A stretch of 64,000 bases of DNA from Kitasatospora sp. GAS204B. GTDB lineage: Bacteria; Actinomycetota; Actinomycetes; Streptomycetales; Streptomycetaceae. The notes beneath the pieces are model-generated. The model saw only the letters and a program-made list of their open reading frames with translations, was not told the origin of the DNA and did not search any database. A program made the translations under genes and the position numbers. This document shows positions 1-7,715 of the stretch, piece by piece. Within the stretch, counting starts at the first letter, position 1, and every line of letters starts with the position of its first letter. The DNA lies in assembly GCF_029892155.1 (NCBI RefSeq), contig NZ_JARZAG010000006.1, positions 266,429 to 330,428 on the forward strand, read 5' to 3'.

Positions 1-707
1 CGGCGCATGTCGTCGCGGTGCAGGACGTACCCGTCGGCGAACTCGCGGTAGGACGGGGTGTCGAAGTCGGCGTCGGTCACCGGGCACAGCAGCACCTGGT
101 GCACCAGCCGGACGCCGCCGCGCTGCTGGGCCAGCACGGTCAGCGCCGCGACGAGGTTGGCTCCCGCCGAGTCGCCCACGGCGGCGATCCGTCGCCCGTC
201 GAGCCCGATCTCGCCGCCGTGCGCGTGGATCCACTGGGCGACGGCGTAGCACTGCTCGACGGCGACCGGGTAGCGCGTCACCGGTGCCCGCGCGTAGTCG
301 ACGAACACCACCGCGGCGTCGGCCCCCACGGCGAACTCGCGCAGCAGGTGCCCGTAGGCGGCGGCGTCGCCCAGTGCCCAGCCGATCCCGTGCAGGAACA
401 GCACCACCGGGGTCGGCTCGGCGGCGTCGACCGGTCTGACCACCTGGACCCGCACCGGCCCGGTCGGTCCGCCGGGGAGCTCGTACCATTCGGCGATGGT
501 GTCCTGCGGGCCGTCCGGCCCGTCCTGCGCGGAGCTGTCCTGTGTGGACCCGTCCTGCGCCGAGTGCAGCGAGAGGTCCAGGAACTCCCCGGGAAACCCG
601 CCCTCGTCGCCTTCGGTGGCAGGCCGGCGGGCGCGCGCATCCACGAAGGCCTGGAGCGCGCCCTCCAGCACCGGGCGCCGCGCGTGCGAAGGGGCGGTGT
701 CGGACAC
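1..707 (-). CDS. alpha/beta hydrolase (HSL-family esterase), 3' end outside window
   Basis: Carboxyl-ester hydrolase of the hormone-sensitive-lipase type. About 235 residues are visible, and the C-terminus (catalytic Asp and His) lies beyond base 1. Visible motifs are an oxyanion-hole HGIGWALGD stretch after VVLFLH and the nucleophile elbow GDSAGAN. No signal peptide is evident. The GTG at 707 is chosen because AGGAG lies 8 bases upstream; an ATG at 725 is in frame but lacks a ribosome site. It is the last visible gene of a minus-strand row that starts at the RiPP precursor and includes an AraC regulator just upstream. A secreted paralogue lies at 17495-18556. Substrate unknown. Confidence 0.85.
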   Translation of the reverse strand, partial: MSDTAPSHARRPVLEGALQAFVDARARRPATEGDEGGFPGEFLDLSLHSAQDGSTQDSSAQDGPDGPQDTIAEWYELPGGPTGPVRVQVVRPVDAAEPTPVVLFLHGIGWALGDAAAYGHLLREFAVGADAAVVFVDYARAPVTRYPVAVEQCYAVAQWIHAHGGEIGLDGRRIAAVGDSAGANLVAALTVLAQQRGGVRLVHQVLLCPVTDADFDTPSYREFADGYVLHRDDMR

Positions 708-839
708 TCTCTGTTCTCCTGGCATAGCGGCCGATGGGGCCGGAAGGCACGGGGGCGCTCGTCCTCCGTGGTGTATCGGGTGGACCGACCCGTCATGGGA
801 AGGCTACGGGCTGCGCCTGCCGAGCACTTCGCATGCTAG

Positions 840-1904
840 TCACGGATCGGTCGGCGGTGGCGCTGATGATGCACCGTCACTTGCTCCACCGCGCACGGTT
901 GCAGGCCCGGCAGGCAGCGCTCGGCCCGGCGTGCCGGCACCGCCTTCGGCGGTCCGCAGTGCGCGCCACTCGCGTGGGGAGACGCCGTAGGCGGCGCGGA
1001 AGGCCCGGCTGAAGTGCGCCGGGTTGACGAACCCCCACCGTTGGGCGACCGCCGACACCGTCGGCACGCTACGGCCGCGCCGGGCCAACTCCCGGGCGCA
1101 GGCCTCCAGTCGGCACTGCTGGATGAGCCGGCCCACCGTGACGTCCTCCCCTTCGAAGAGCCGGTGCAGGTAGCGCACCGAGATGTGGTGCTCGCGGGCG
1201 ATGGCCTCCGGTGACAGCTCCGGATCGCCCAGGTGGCGTTCGATGTGCTCCCGCACCCGCTGGACCAGGTGGCCGTTCGAGGCGCGCGGGTCGGCGGCCG
1301 GCGGCCCGGTGAGCTGAGCGACGAGCGTGATGAGCAGATCGGCGACCCGGCCGGCCAGCCGGTCGCCGACGGAGGCGGGGTAGGAGTGCGCGGAGGCGGC
1401 GAGCGTGCCGAGGAACGGCAGCAGGACGGACCCGAACCCCTCGGCGGGGGTGACCGCCGTCCCCACCGCATGCCGGATGTCGGACTCCGGCACCCCCAGC
1501 AGCCTGCGCGGCACCTGGAGCACGTGGGAGCGGAAGCGCTCCGGGTAGTCGAAGGAGTACGGCCGTGCGGTGTCGTACAGCACCAGGTCGCCCGCCGCCA
1601 CCTCCGCGCGCCGCCCGTCCTGCTCCAGCACGGCGCGACCGGACACCTGCAAGGCCACCCCCACCTGCGCCTCCGCCTGCGGGGACCGCGCGATCAGGCC
1701 GGCCGTGCGGGACACCCGCGTCGCGTCGGCCTCCATCGTGGACACCCGCACGTATCCCAGCCGGTGCGACGCCAGGCGGCCCTCGAACGGCCGGCCGGCC
1801 AATGGCACCACCTCCACCGGCACCAGCGTCCGCGACATCGCCTCTCCCAAGAACAGCGCCTTCCTCTCATCCGGGACGGAAGCGGTCGTCACCAGCAAGT
1901 TCAC
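840..1904 (-). CDS. AraC-family transcriptional regulator (cupin-like sensor + HTH_18)
   Basis: 354-residue activator-type protein. Residues about 1-190 form an AraC_binding_2-like sensor containing DLVLYDTARPY. Residues about 225-325 form the double helix-turn-helix, with ISVRYLHRLFEGE and VAQRWGFVNPAHFSRAFR followed by the signature GVSPREWR. The GTG at 1904 has AAAGGGG 7 bases upstream. The gene lies between a LAL regulator and an esterase on the same strand, so the esterase at 1-707 is a natural target (inference). It is clearly paralogous to the AraC gene at 27689-28669: both share LGYVRVST/LGYLQVST, the DTARPY segment and nearly identical HTH cores. The C-terminal 35 residues are Gly/Ala/Pro-rich and probably disordered. 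Ligand unknown. Confidence 0.93.
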   Translation of the reverse strand: MNLLVTTASVPDERKALFLGEAMSRTLVPVEVVPLAGRPFEGRLASHRLGYVRVSTMEADATRVSRTAGLIARSPQAEAQVGVALQVSGRAVLEQDGRRAEVAAGDLVLYDTARPYSFDYPERFRSHVLQVPRRLLGVPESDIRHAVGTAVTPAEGFGSVLLPFLGTLAASAHSYPASVGDRLAGRVADLLITLVAQLTGPPAADPRASNGHLVQRVREHIERHLGDPELSPEAIAREHHISVRYLHRLFEGEDVTVGRLIQQCRLEACARELARRGRSVPTVSAVAQRWGFVNPAHFSRAFRAAYGVSPREWRALRTAEGGAGTPGRALPAGPATVRGGASDGASSAPPPTDP

Positions 1905-2067
1905 CTGACTGCCCCTTTCGGCCTACGTCCTGCGCAGTCAGCCTGGCCCGCGAGTCGGCAGGCGCTCTAGGTCATTTGACTGCCTGTCCGCGGAACGGGG
2001 CAGGTCGTGCGCCGTCGGAACAGGCGCAGTGCACGGACGGCACAGAACTGGCGGAAACCTCCAAGTC

Positions 2068-4788
2068 TCAGGAGCTGTCGAGGGCGTGGGCGAGCGCGGC
2101 CCGCGAGGTGATGCCGAGCTTGGGAAAGGTCTTGTAGAGGTGCGCCGCGACGGTGCGGGACGACAGGCACAGCGCCTGGCCGATCTCCTTGTTGCTCAGA
2201 CCGGTCGCGGCGAGCCGGGCGATCCGCAGCTCCTGGCCGGTCAGCTCCGCGGCCGGGGTGCCCGGCGCCGGCGCCACCAGGTCGCCGGCGGCCCGGAGTT
2301 CCTCCTCGCAGCGCCGCGCCCAGGGATCGGCCTGGAGTCTGTCGAAGGCGTGGTGTGCCGCACGCAGGACGTCCCGGGCCTCGGGGCGCTGGCGGCGGCG
2401 GAGCCAGCAGCCGTGGGCGAGGCGCAGGCGGGCGAGTTCGAAGACCCACTGCTCGGCTCCCGGCACGGCGTACGCAGCGCGGTAGGCGGTGTCGGCCTCG
2501 GCGTCGCCCGCGGCCAAGGCGGCGGCTGCGGCCAGCAGGAAGGCGTGGTGGCCGGAGATCTCCGCAGACCGCTCGGCCCGCGCGGCGGCGACGTGCGCAC
2601 GTGCCTCGCGGTGTCGACCCGTGTGCACGGCGGCGTCCACCAGGTCGAAGACCAGGGTGTGGAACCACGGCCGGCCGCAGGGGAGTCGTCCGGGTGGAGC
2701 GATCTCGGCGAAGTGCGCGTACGCCTGCTCGTGGCGTCCGTGGGCCAGGGCGGCCAGGCCCCGCAGATGGGTCAGCCGGTCCAGCACGAACCGCAGGCCG
2801 GCGCGCGCGGCGGCCGGCCTGATGAGCTGTTCGATCTCCTGGAAACCCGCCTCGTCGCCCCGGCCGGCCAGGAAGTGGGCGTAGTAGTGACGGAACATCA
2901 GCGCGTTGCAGTGGTAGCCGAGTTCCTCCGCCGACTCGGCCTCGCGCAGGCAGACGGGTGCCAGCTCCCAGCGCCCGCGCAGGAAGTCCTGGTAGCACTT
3001 GGCCTTCGCTACCGAGCCCTGGGTGGCGTAGCCGTGCAGCCCGGTGAAGCGTCGCCACAGGTCGCCGTCGGCGCTGTCGACCGCCGAGGCGGTCCAGAGC
3101 AGGAGCCAGGCCGCCCCCGCCTCCTGCTCCTCGTTCATCCGGTCGACCACCGCGCGTAGTTCCTCGGCCAGGCCCCGGGCCGGCTCGGTCCAGGCCCGGT
3201 GGCAGAGCGTGCCCGGTTCGGAGGCGTTCTCCCGGTGCCGGCCCAGCGCCTGCCAGGCTCTGGGGTCGTCGGTGTAGGTGGCGGCGAGCAGCAGTTTGAA
3301 GTAGACCTGCTCGGCCAGTCCGCCGAAGGACTCCGCGCCGGGTGCCGTCAGGGCGTCGAGGGCGGCGGGCAGCAGAGCGGCGGAGGACTCGAAGTCGATC
3401 CGGTGGCTCTGGTCGACGTACACCACCGCGTACGCGAACAGCGGGGCGATGTCCGGCGGCACCGGGGCGCGCTTCAACTCCTCCACCAGGGCGACGGTGT
3501 GGCGCAGTTGACCGCCGCGGGCCGCCATCACGGCCGCCCAGGTGAGCCTGCGGGCCCGCTCGGCGGGGTCGGCGCTGAGGGCGGCGGCCCGGTCGAGCAG
3601 GAGCGCCGCTTCCGCGTCGCCACCGCGCCGGGCGAGCCGGCTGCCGGCCTCCTGCAGCCGGCGGGCGAGGGCGTCGTCCGGGAGCAGGGCCGCCGATGCC
3701 TCGTGGACCAGGCGCCGGGGGTCCTCCGGTGCGAGGAACCCGGCGAGGACGCGGTGGGCCTCGCGCCGCGCGGACTCCGATGCCGTCGCGATCACGGCTG
3801 TACGGACCAGCGGGTGCCGGAAGACCAGCCGCCCTGCCCGGTCGAGCCGGGCGAGGCCGCCGGCCTCGATCCGCTCCAGGGCCTCCTCCGCGTCACCGCC
3901 CGCCGTCTCGTGCAGCCACGCCCCGCTGCCACCGGCCGTGCCCGTGGCGAGCGCCGCCAGCAGGAGCACCCGGGTGGCCGCAGGAGTCAGCGACGCCAGC
4001 CGCTCGGTGAAGACCCGCTCCAACCGGCGCCCCAGGGGCAGCCGGTCGGGCAGCGGGACGACGCCCCGCTGCTGCTCGCCGGGCAACTGCCGTGGCAACT
4101 CCACGAGCGCCAGCGGATTGCCGGCCGCCTCCTCCAGGAGCCGGTCGGCCGTCGTGGCGGCCAGCTTCGGGTAGCGCCGCAGCAGCAGCGCGGCCGCCTC
4201 CGGGCGGGACAGCGCGCCTACCGCGACGGGCTCCGCCGGCCACGCCTCCGCCGCCGCGCCGTCCGGGCGGCTGGCGCCGACGATCACCAGCGGCAGCTCC
4301 GCACAGCGCCGCCGGAGGAAGGCGAACACGGTCGCGCTCGACGAGTCGATCCAGTGCAGGTCGTCGAGCACGAGCAGCAGCGGGCTGCTGCGCGCCGCCT
4401 CGTCGAGCAGCGCGAGCGCGGCCGCCCCGACGGCGAAGCCGCTGGGCGGGGTGTCCGTGCGGCCGCCGAAAGCGCTCTCCAGCGCGTCCCGCTGATGGTG
4501 CGTCAGGGCGCGGGAGCGCTGTAGCAGCGGCCAAGTGGCCTGGTGCAGCGCGCCGAAGGCGAACTCGGTCTCCGCTTCGGCGCCGACCACCCGCAGCACG
4601 GCGAAGCCGAGCTCGCGCGCCCGGTGCCCGGCCCACTCCAGCAGCGCGCTCTTGCCGATACCGGCCTCGCCGCGCAACAGGACGGCCGAGCCGCCCCCGC
4701 CGCCTGCGGCCCGCTCCAGAGCGGCCGCCAGCAGGTCCGTCTCCTGCTGCCGTCCGACCAGAGCCGGGCCGTGCGTGTCACACCGCAT
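2068..4788 (-). CDS. LuxR-family ATPase regulator (LAL type)
   Basis: 906-residue large ATP-binding LuxR regulator. The N-terminal AAA part has Walker A GEAGIGKSALL near residue 40 and Walker B LLLVLDDLHWID near 140. A long helical TPR-like middle follows. The C-terminal LuxR HTH starts at LTGQELRIARLAATGLSNKEI (about 845-906), with the SSRTVAAHLYKTFPKL recognition region. The ATG has GGGAG 6 bases upstream. It is 137 bp downstream of the YcaO cyclodehydratase gene on the same strand and may be cotranscribed with it, making it the best candidate regulator of the RiPP locus. LAL proteins commonly switch on specialised-metabolite or sugar-use genes. A second LAL protein is at 21732-24479. Confidence 0.93.
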   Translation of the reverse strand: MRCDTHGPALVGRQQETDLLAAALERAAGGGGGSAVLLRGEAGIGKSALLEWAGHRARELGFAVLRVVGAEAETEFAFGALHQATWPLLQRSRALTHHQRDALESAFGGRTDTPPSGFAVGAAALALLDEAARSSPLLLVLDDLHWIDSSSATVFAFLRRRCAELPLVIVGASRPDGAAAEAWPAEPVAVGALSRPEAAALLLRRYPKLAATTADRLLEEAAGNPLALVELPRQLPGEQQRGVVPLPDRLPLGRRLERVFTERLASLTPAATRVLLLAALATGTAGGSGAWLHETAGGDAEEALERIEAGGLARLDRAGRLVFRHPLVRTAVIATASESARREAHRVLAGFLAPEDPRRLVHEASAALLPDDALARRLQEAGSRLARRGGDAEAALLLDRAAALSADPAERARRLTWAAVMAARGGQLRHTVALVEELKRAPVPPDIAPLFAYAVVYVDQSHRIDFESSAALLPAALDALTAPGAESFGGLAEQVYFKLLLAATYTDDPRAWQALGRHRENASEPGTLCHRAWTEPARGLAEELRAVVDRMNEEQEAGAAWLLLWTASAVDSADGDLWRRFTGLHGYATQGSVAKAKCYQDFLRGRWELAPVCLREAESAEELGYHCNALMFRHYYAHFLAGRGDEAGFQEIEQLIRPAAARAGLRFVLDRLTHLRGLAALAHGRHEQAYAHFAEIAPPGRLPCGRPWFHTLVFDLVDAAVHTGRHREARAHVAAARAERSAEISGHHAFLLAAAAALAAGDAEADTAYRAAYAVPGAEQWVFELARLRLAHGCWLRRRQRPEARDVLRAAHHAFDRLQADPWARRCEEELRAAGDLVAPAPGTPAAELTGQELRIARLAATGLSNKEIGQALCLSSRTVAAHLYKTFPKLGITSRAALAHALDSS

Positions 4789-4925
4789 CCTCGTCTCCCG
4801 GGTAAGTCAACCTCCCGTCAGCGGGAACCCTGAAGGTTATCGCCCCGCACAGCCCGTTGCCGCCAAGCCGACTGCCGATGCCGACGGACCGGCCGGTGGG
4901 CAAGGTGCGCTCCGCTCGGTGCGGT

Positions 4926-7175
4926 TCAGAGGAACATGCCGATCGGGTTGAGGTCCTCCTCGGCGGTGGGGGCCGCGAGCCAGCCCAGTCGCACGGGGAC
5001 GTCGTACAGGCGCCCGGGGGCATAGCGCGGCCAGAAGTGCCGCAGTCCCGGCACCATGACCTTGACGACCGGCAGGCCGATGTCCGGACGGGTCTGGTCG
5101 GCCACCAGGACTTCCAGGTCACGCTCCTCCAGGGCGTGCCGCAGCGTCTCGACCTCGGCGAGCGGGTCGGTGCGCTCCCGGCTGGGCGGGCTCGCAGCAG
5201 TCGGGCCGGGACCATCCGGCAGCGGCCGCAGATACGGGTGGTCCGCCACCGTGGCGGTGCGCCACCAGTGCTGGGCGAAGTCGCCCTGCGGCGTCGGTGA
5301 CCCGGCGCGGGATACCGCGCGCGCCGCGACCGGTAGGAGCTGATCGGCCTCGCTCATGGCCTTGGCGACGGCACCACCCAGCTCCAGGTCCGCTCCGAAG
5401 CCCAGCAGGATGCCCTCGGCGGGCGAGTCGGTCTGCCGGGAGACGGCCGCCGCGACCGGGATCCCGAGGTCGGAGGTGAGGTCCAGCACCCATGACTCGC
5501 GGCCGAGTGCGGCGTGGCTCTCCTGCCAGCCGGCGAGGTGCGCGAGCGCGCGGGTGTCGCGCGAGTTCGGGGCGACGGCGGGACGCCGGACGCGGTTGTA
5601 CCACCACAGCGCGACAGCGTCACGTTCGATCAGTTCGAGGAGCCCGTGCAGGACGGCTTCCGCCAGGGTGCCGCCGGCAGCGCTGCCGTTGGAGTCCGCG
5701 TTGGTGAACGCCCGTCCCGGTACCTGCGGGTAGCGATGGTAGAGCGTGGCGGTGGGCACGTGAACGTGCCGCTGCCTGGTCAGCGACCAGACCGGTGTCC
5801 AGTCGTGCGTGGCACTTTCGTCGAACGGCTCGGGTACCTGGTGGAAGGCGATGCGACGGGCGTTCCGGTCCGCCCGGTCCGCGTACTGCCGTTCGCTGTA
5901 GAGCTGGAGGGCGTCAGGGTGGACCGCTTCCCCCGCGAGGGCCCGGTAGGACGCGCGGACGCGGTGCTCGTCGCCCTGCCAGACCGCGGAGAACCGCTCG
6001 ATGGCCTCGCCCAGCGCGCCTGCCTTCGCCTGGACCGCGGTTGCGCCCTTGCCCGCGCTCTGGCCGCGCAGCGGTCTGCCGTGTCTGCGGGCTCCCGGCC
6101 CGTACAGCGCGAAGTTGTGGCCGGCCGTGCAGACGTGCAGCAGGTCGGTGCCGGTCTGCTGCGGCGTCAGATCGGTGACGATGCCGGTCACCGGGCTGAC
6201 GAGATCCCCGTACGCCGTGAGCATTGCCTCGGGGGACAGGAAGCGGCGGCCGTCGCCGGAGGCGCCGTGCGCGGGCTGGTGCGTCAAGGTCAGCGGGCGC
6301 AGCGCCCGGGCTCGTAGCAGCCCCGGGTCGCCGCACGCCGGGCACTGCGGCCGGCGGACCAGCCGGTGGCGCCGCGAGCTCAGGGACAGCGTGTCGAAGG
6401 TCAGCACCCGCCGATCCGGGTCCCGCACACCGGCGATCCACTGGGCTGCGCGCAGGGCGACAAGCCGTGCGGTGAGCTGGGTCACCAGCTCCCCTCCCAC
6501 CGGGACCTCGGCTGCAACGTGACCGCCGCCCGTGGTGCTCTCGATGAACGCGGCCTCCAGGTGGCGCCCCGCGAGACTGAACGCGGCACAGTGCCAGCAG
6601 GCCGTCCGGCCCGGTTCCAGCACGGGGCTCAGGAAAGCGGTACCGCCCGTCAACTTCACCACGCACCAAGGCCGCCGCGACACCAGAGCCTGGTCGTCGG
6701 CGGCCAGCAGGTCAGGATGGAGGAGGTGATCGGCGACCGCGATCTCCAGCTCGGCGTCCTGCCGAGTGACCTTGAGTCCGGCCGCTCGCACGGCCTCGAT
6801 CAGGGGGGAGGCGTCCGCGCCGCCCACGGCCGTGACGCTGACAGCACCGCGGGCCAGCCGGTGCTCCGCGTGTGCGGCCTGCGTGCCCGCGAGTTCCCAG
6901 TAGCCTGCGGCCTGCCGATCCTCGCCAGGCTCGGACTCCACCAGGAAGCCGGCGCCGACCAGTCTGTCGAGCTGGCGGCGTACGCTGTCGGCCGCGAAGG
7001 AGGCGGACGCCTGCTCGACGATCTCGTCCCGGGTCCAGCGGCCGTCGAGCAGCGGAGCCAGCAACTGGATCATGGCACCGTGCAGCACGACGGTGCGGCC
7101 CGCGAGCAGGAGGAAGACGCCGTCACCCGGCACCGGGTGAACACCGATATGCCTCTTGAACCTGAGGTATTTCAT
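4926..7175 (-). CDS. fused RiPP cyclodehydratase (RRE + E1-like + YcaO)
   Basis: 749-residue azoline-forming enzyme predicted to cyclodehydrate Cys/Ser/Thr in a ribosomal precursor peptide. Residues 1-85 resemble the PqqD-like leader-binding wHTH (RRE). Residues about 105-285 are an E1/ThiF-like domain whose zinc ligands are visible as CWHC (193-196) and CPAC (278-281). Residues about 310-749 are the YcaO domain, with SAGKG (373-377), EAIERF (390-395), SNGSAAGGTL (495-504) and ELIERDA (514-520). Length and order match TruD/LynD-type fused heterocyclases. The C-terminus ends NPIGMFL rather than the PxPxP tail common in the family. The ATG at 7175 has AAGG 8 bases upstream; an in-frame ATG at 7265 has no ribosome site. 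It lies just downstream of a tandem-core precursor gene. No flavin dehydrogenase is nearby, so the products may remain azolines (inference). Confidence 0.92.
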   Translation of the reverse strand: MKYLRFKRHIGVHPVPGDGVFLLLAGRTVVLHGAMIQLLAPLLDGRWTRDEIVEQASASFAADSVRRQLDRLVGAGFLVESEPGEDRQAAGYWELAGTQAAHAEHRLARGAVSVTAVGGADASPLIEAVRAAGLKVTRQDAELEIAVADHLLHPDLLAADDQALVSRRPWCVVKLTGGTAFLSPVLEPGRTACWHCAAFSLAGRHLEAAFIESTTGGGHVAAEVPVGGELVTQLTARLVALRAAQWIAGVRDPDRRVLTFDTLSLSSRRHRLVRRPQCPACGDPGLLRARALRPLTLTHQPAHGASGDGRRFLSPEAMLTAYGDLVSPVTGIVTDLTPQQTGTDLLHVCTAGHNFALYGPGARRHGRPLRGQSAGKGATAVQAKAGALGEAIERFSAVWQGDEHRVRASYRALAGEAVHPDALQLYSERQYADRADRNARRIAFHQVPEPFDESATHDWTPVWSLTRQRHVHVPTATLYHRYPQVPGRAFTNADSNGSAAGGTLAEAVLHGLLELIERDAVALWWYNRVRRPAVAPNSRDTRALAHLAGWQESHAALGRESWVLDLTSDLGIPVAAAVSRQTDSPAEGILLGFGADLELGGAVAKAMSEADQLLPVAARAVSRAGSPTPQGDFAQHWWRTATVADHPYLRPLPDGPGPTAASPPSRERTDPLAEVETLRHALEERDLEVLVADQTRPDIGLPVVKVMVPGLRHFWPRYAPGRLYDVPVRLGWLAAPTAEEDLNPIGMFL

Positions 7176-7216
7176 CCCAGTCACCTTCTCCCAGCGGCCG
7201 AACAATCCGAAGAAAA

Positions 7217-7255
7217 GGGCCGCACGGGACAGCGCCGAAACGTCCCGTGCGGCCC
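7217..7255 (-). terminator. strong stem-loop between precursor and cyclodehydratase genes (attenuator/terminator)
   Basis: A perfect 14-bp stem (7217-7230 with 7242-7255) with an 11-base loop. Read in the direction of transcription it is followed by a T-rich stretch, TTTTCTTC. It sits in the 92-bp gap between the precursor stop and the YcaO start. In RiPP loci such partial terminators let the precursor mRNA exceed the enzyme mRNA (known for the class; inferred here). Confidence 0.75.
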
Positions 7256-7267
7256 GCGAGGCCATGC

Positions 7268-7399
7268 TCAGGCCTCGGTGGCCCAGCCCTGCGAGCAGAA
7301 GGCGGGGACGGCCCAGCCCTGCGAGCAGAATCCGGCCTCGGCCTGGCCCAGCTCCTCGACGACGATGCCGTTCTCCGCGATCTCCAGCGTGATGTCCAT
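7268..7399 (-). CDS. RiPP precursor peptide with two identical FCSQGWA cores
   Basis: 43-codon gene. The leader (residues 1-20) is acidic and begins MDITLEIAENGIVVEELGQA. Residues 21-43 hold two copies of FCSQGWA, at 24-30 and 34-40, separated by VPA and ended by TEA. Each core offers one Cys and one Ser, the classic substrates of a YcaO cyclodehydratase, and also Gln, Gly and Trp. The ATG at 7399 has GGGAG 7 bases upstream; an in-frame ATG at 7420 lacks one. The gene directly precedes the fused cyclodehydratase gene with only a stem-loop between, the normal precursor-enzyme arrangement. I do not recognise this core from any described family. Repeated cassettes recall cyanobactin precursors, but no PatA/PatG protease is present. 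Confidence 0.85.
   Translation of the reverse strand: MDITLEIAENGIVVEELGQAEAGFCSQGWAVPAFCSQGWATEA
7280..7330 (-). repeat. two exact 21-bp direct repeats encoding the RiPP cores
   Basis: The 21 bases at 7280-7300 and 7310-7330 are identical, giving a 30-bp period. They encode FCSQGWA twice. Identity extends to synonymous positions, which suggests recent duplication or active homogenisation of a core cassette. Confidence 0.95.
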
Positions 7400-7505
7400 C
7401 AGGGATCTCCCGATCTCCATGTGACGACGGTGACGGTCACCGTCTCCTGACGACCATACATATCGATTGTCTGGCTTGGCAGTTGGAGCTACTGGTTCCG
7501 ATCAT

Positions 7506-7605
7506 CAGTGCACCGATGAGCATCCCCGGTGCACTCTCGGAATAGCGCGCCACCCCGAATGATTTCGCCGACCAGTGCACAGAGTCTGTCCGAGAGTGCA
7601 CGGGG
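7506..7605. promoter_or_regulatory. four GTGCAC sites in two pairs, each pair 21 bp apart
   Basis: GTGCAC occurs at 7508, 7529, 7575 and 7596. Both pairs (7508/7529 and 7575/7596) have a 21-bp spacing, two helical turns. Each pair is framed as AGTGCAC on its outer or inner side, and 7524-7540 is a near-perfect inverted copy of 7590-7605. The cluster lies in the 316-bp divergent region between the precursor gene (minus) and xdhC (plus). This is the layout of a cooperative operator; the binding protein is unknown, with the LAL or AraC proteins nearby as candidates. Confidence 0.6.
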
Positions 7606-7715
7606 CGGTAAGTCGCCCGCCGCACGCTTGACGGCGACGCCTACGCTGCATGCGCGGTCAATTCCCGCAGAAACTACCAGGCACAGAGGTGTGTATTCGT
7701 GGAGCGATGGTTCTG

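Noticed and set aside
18..839. Long plus-strand open frame opposite the esterase
   Set aside because: GC-rich antisense frame; the minus strand carries clear HG.GW and GDSAG esterase motifs.
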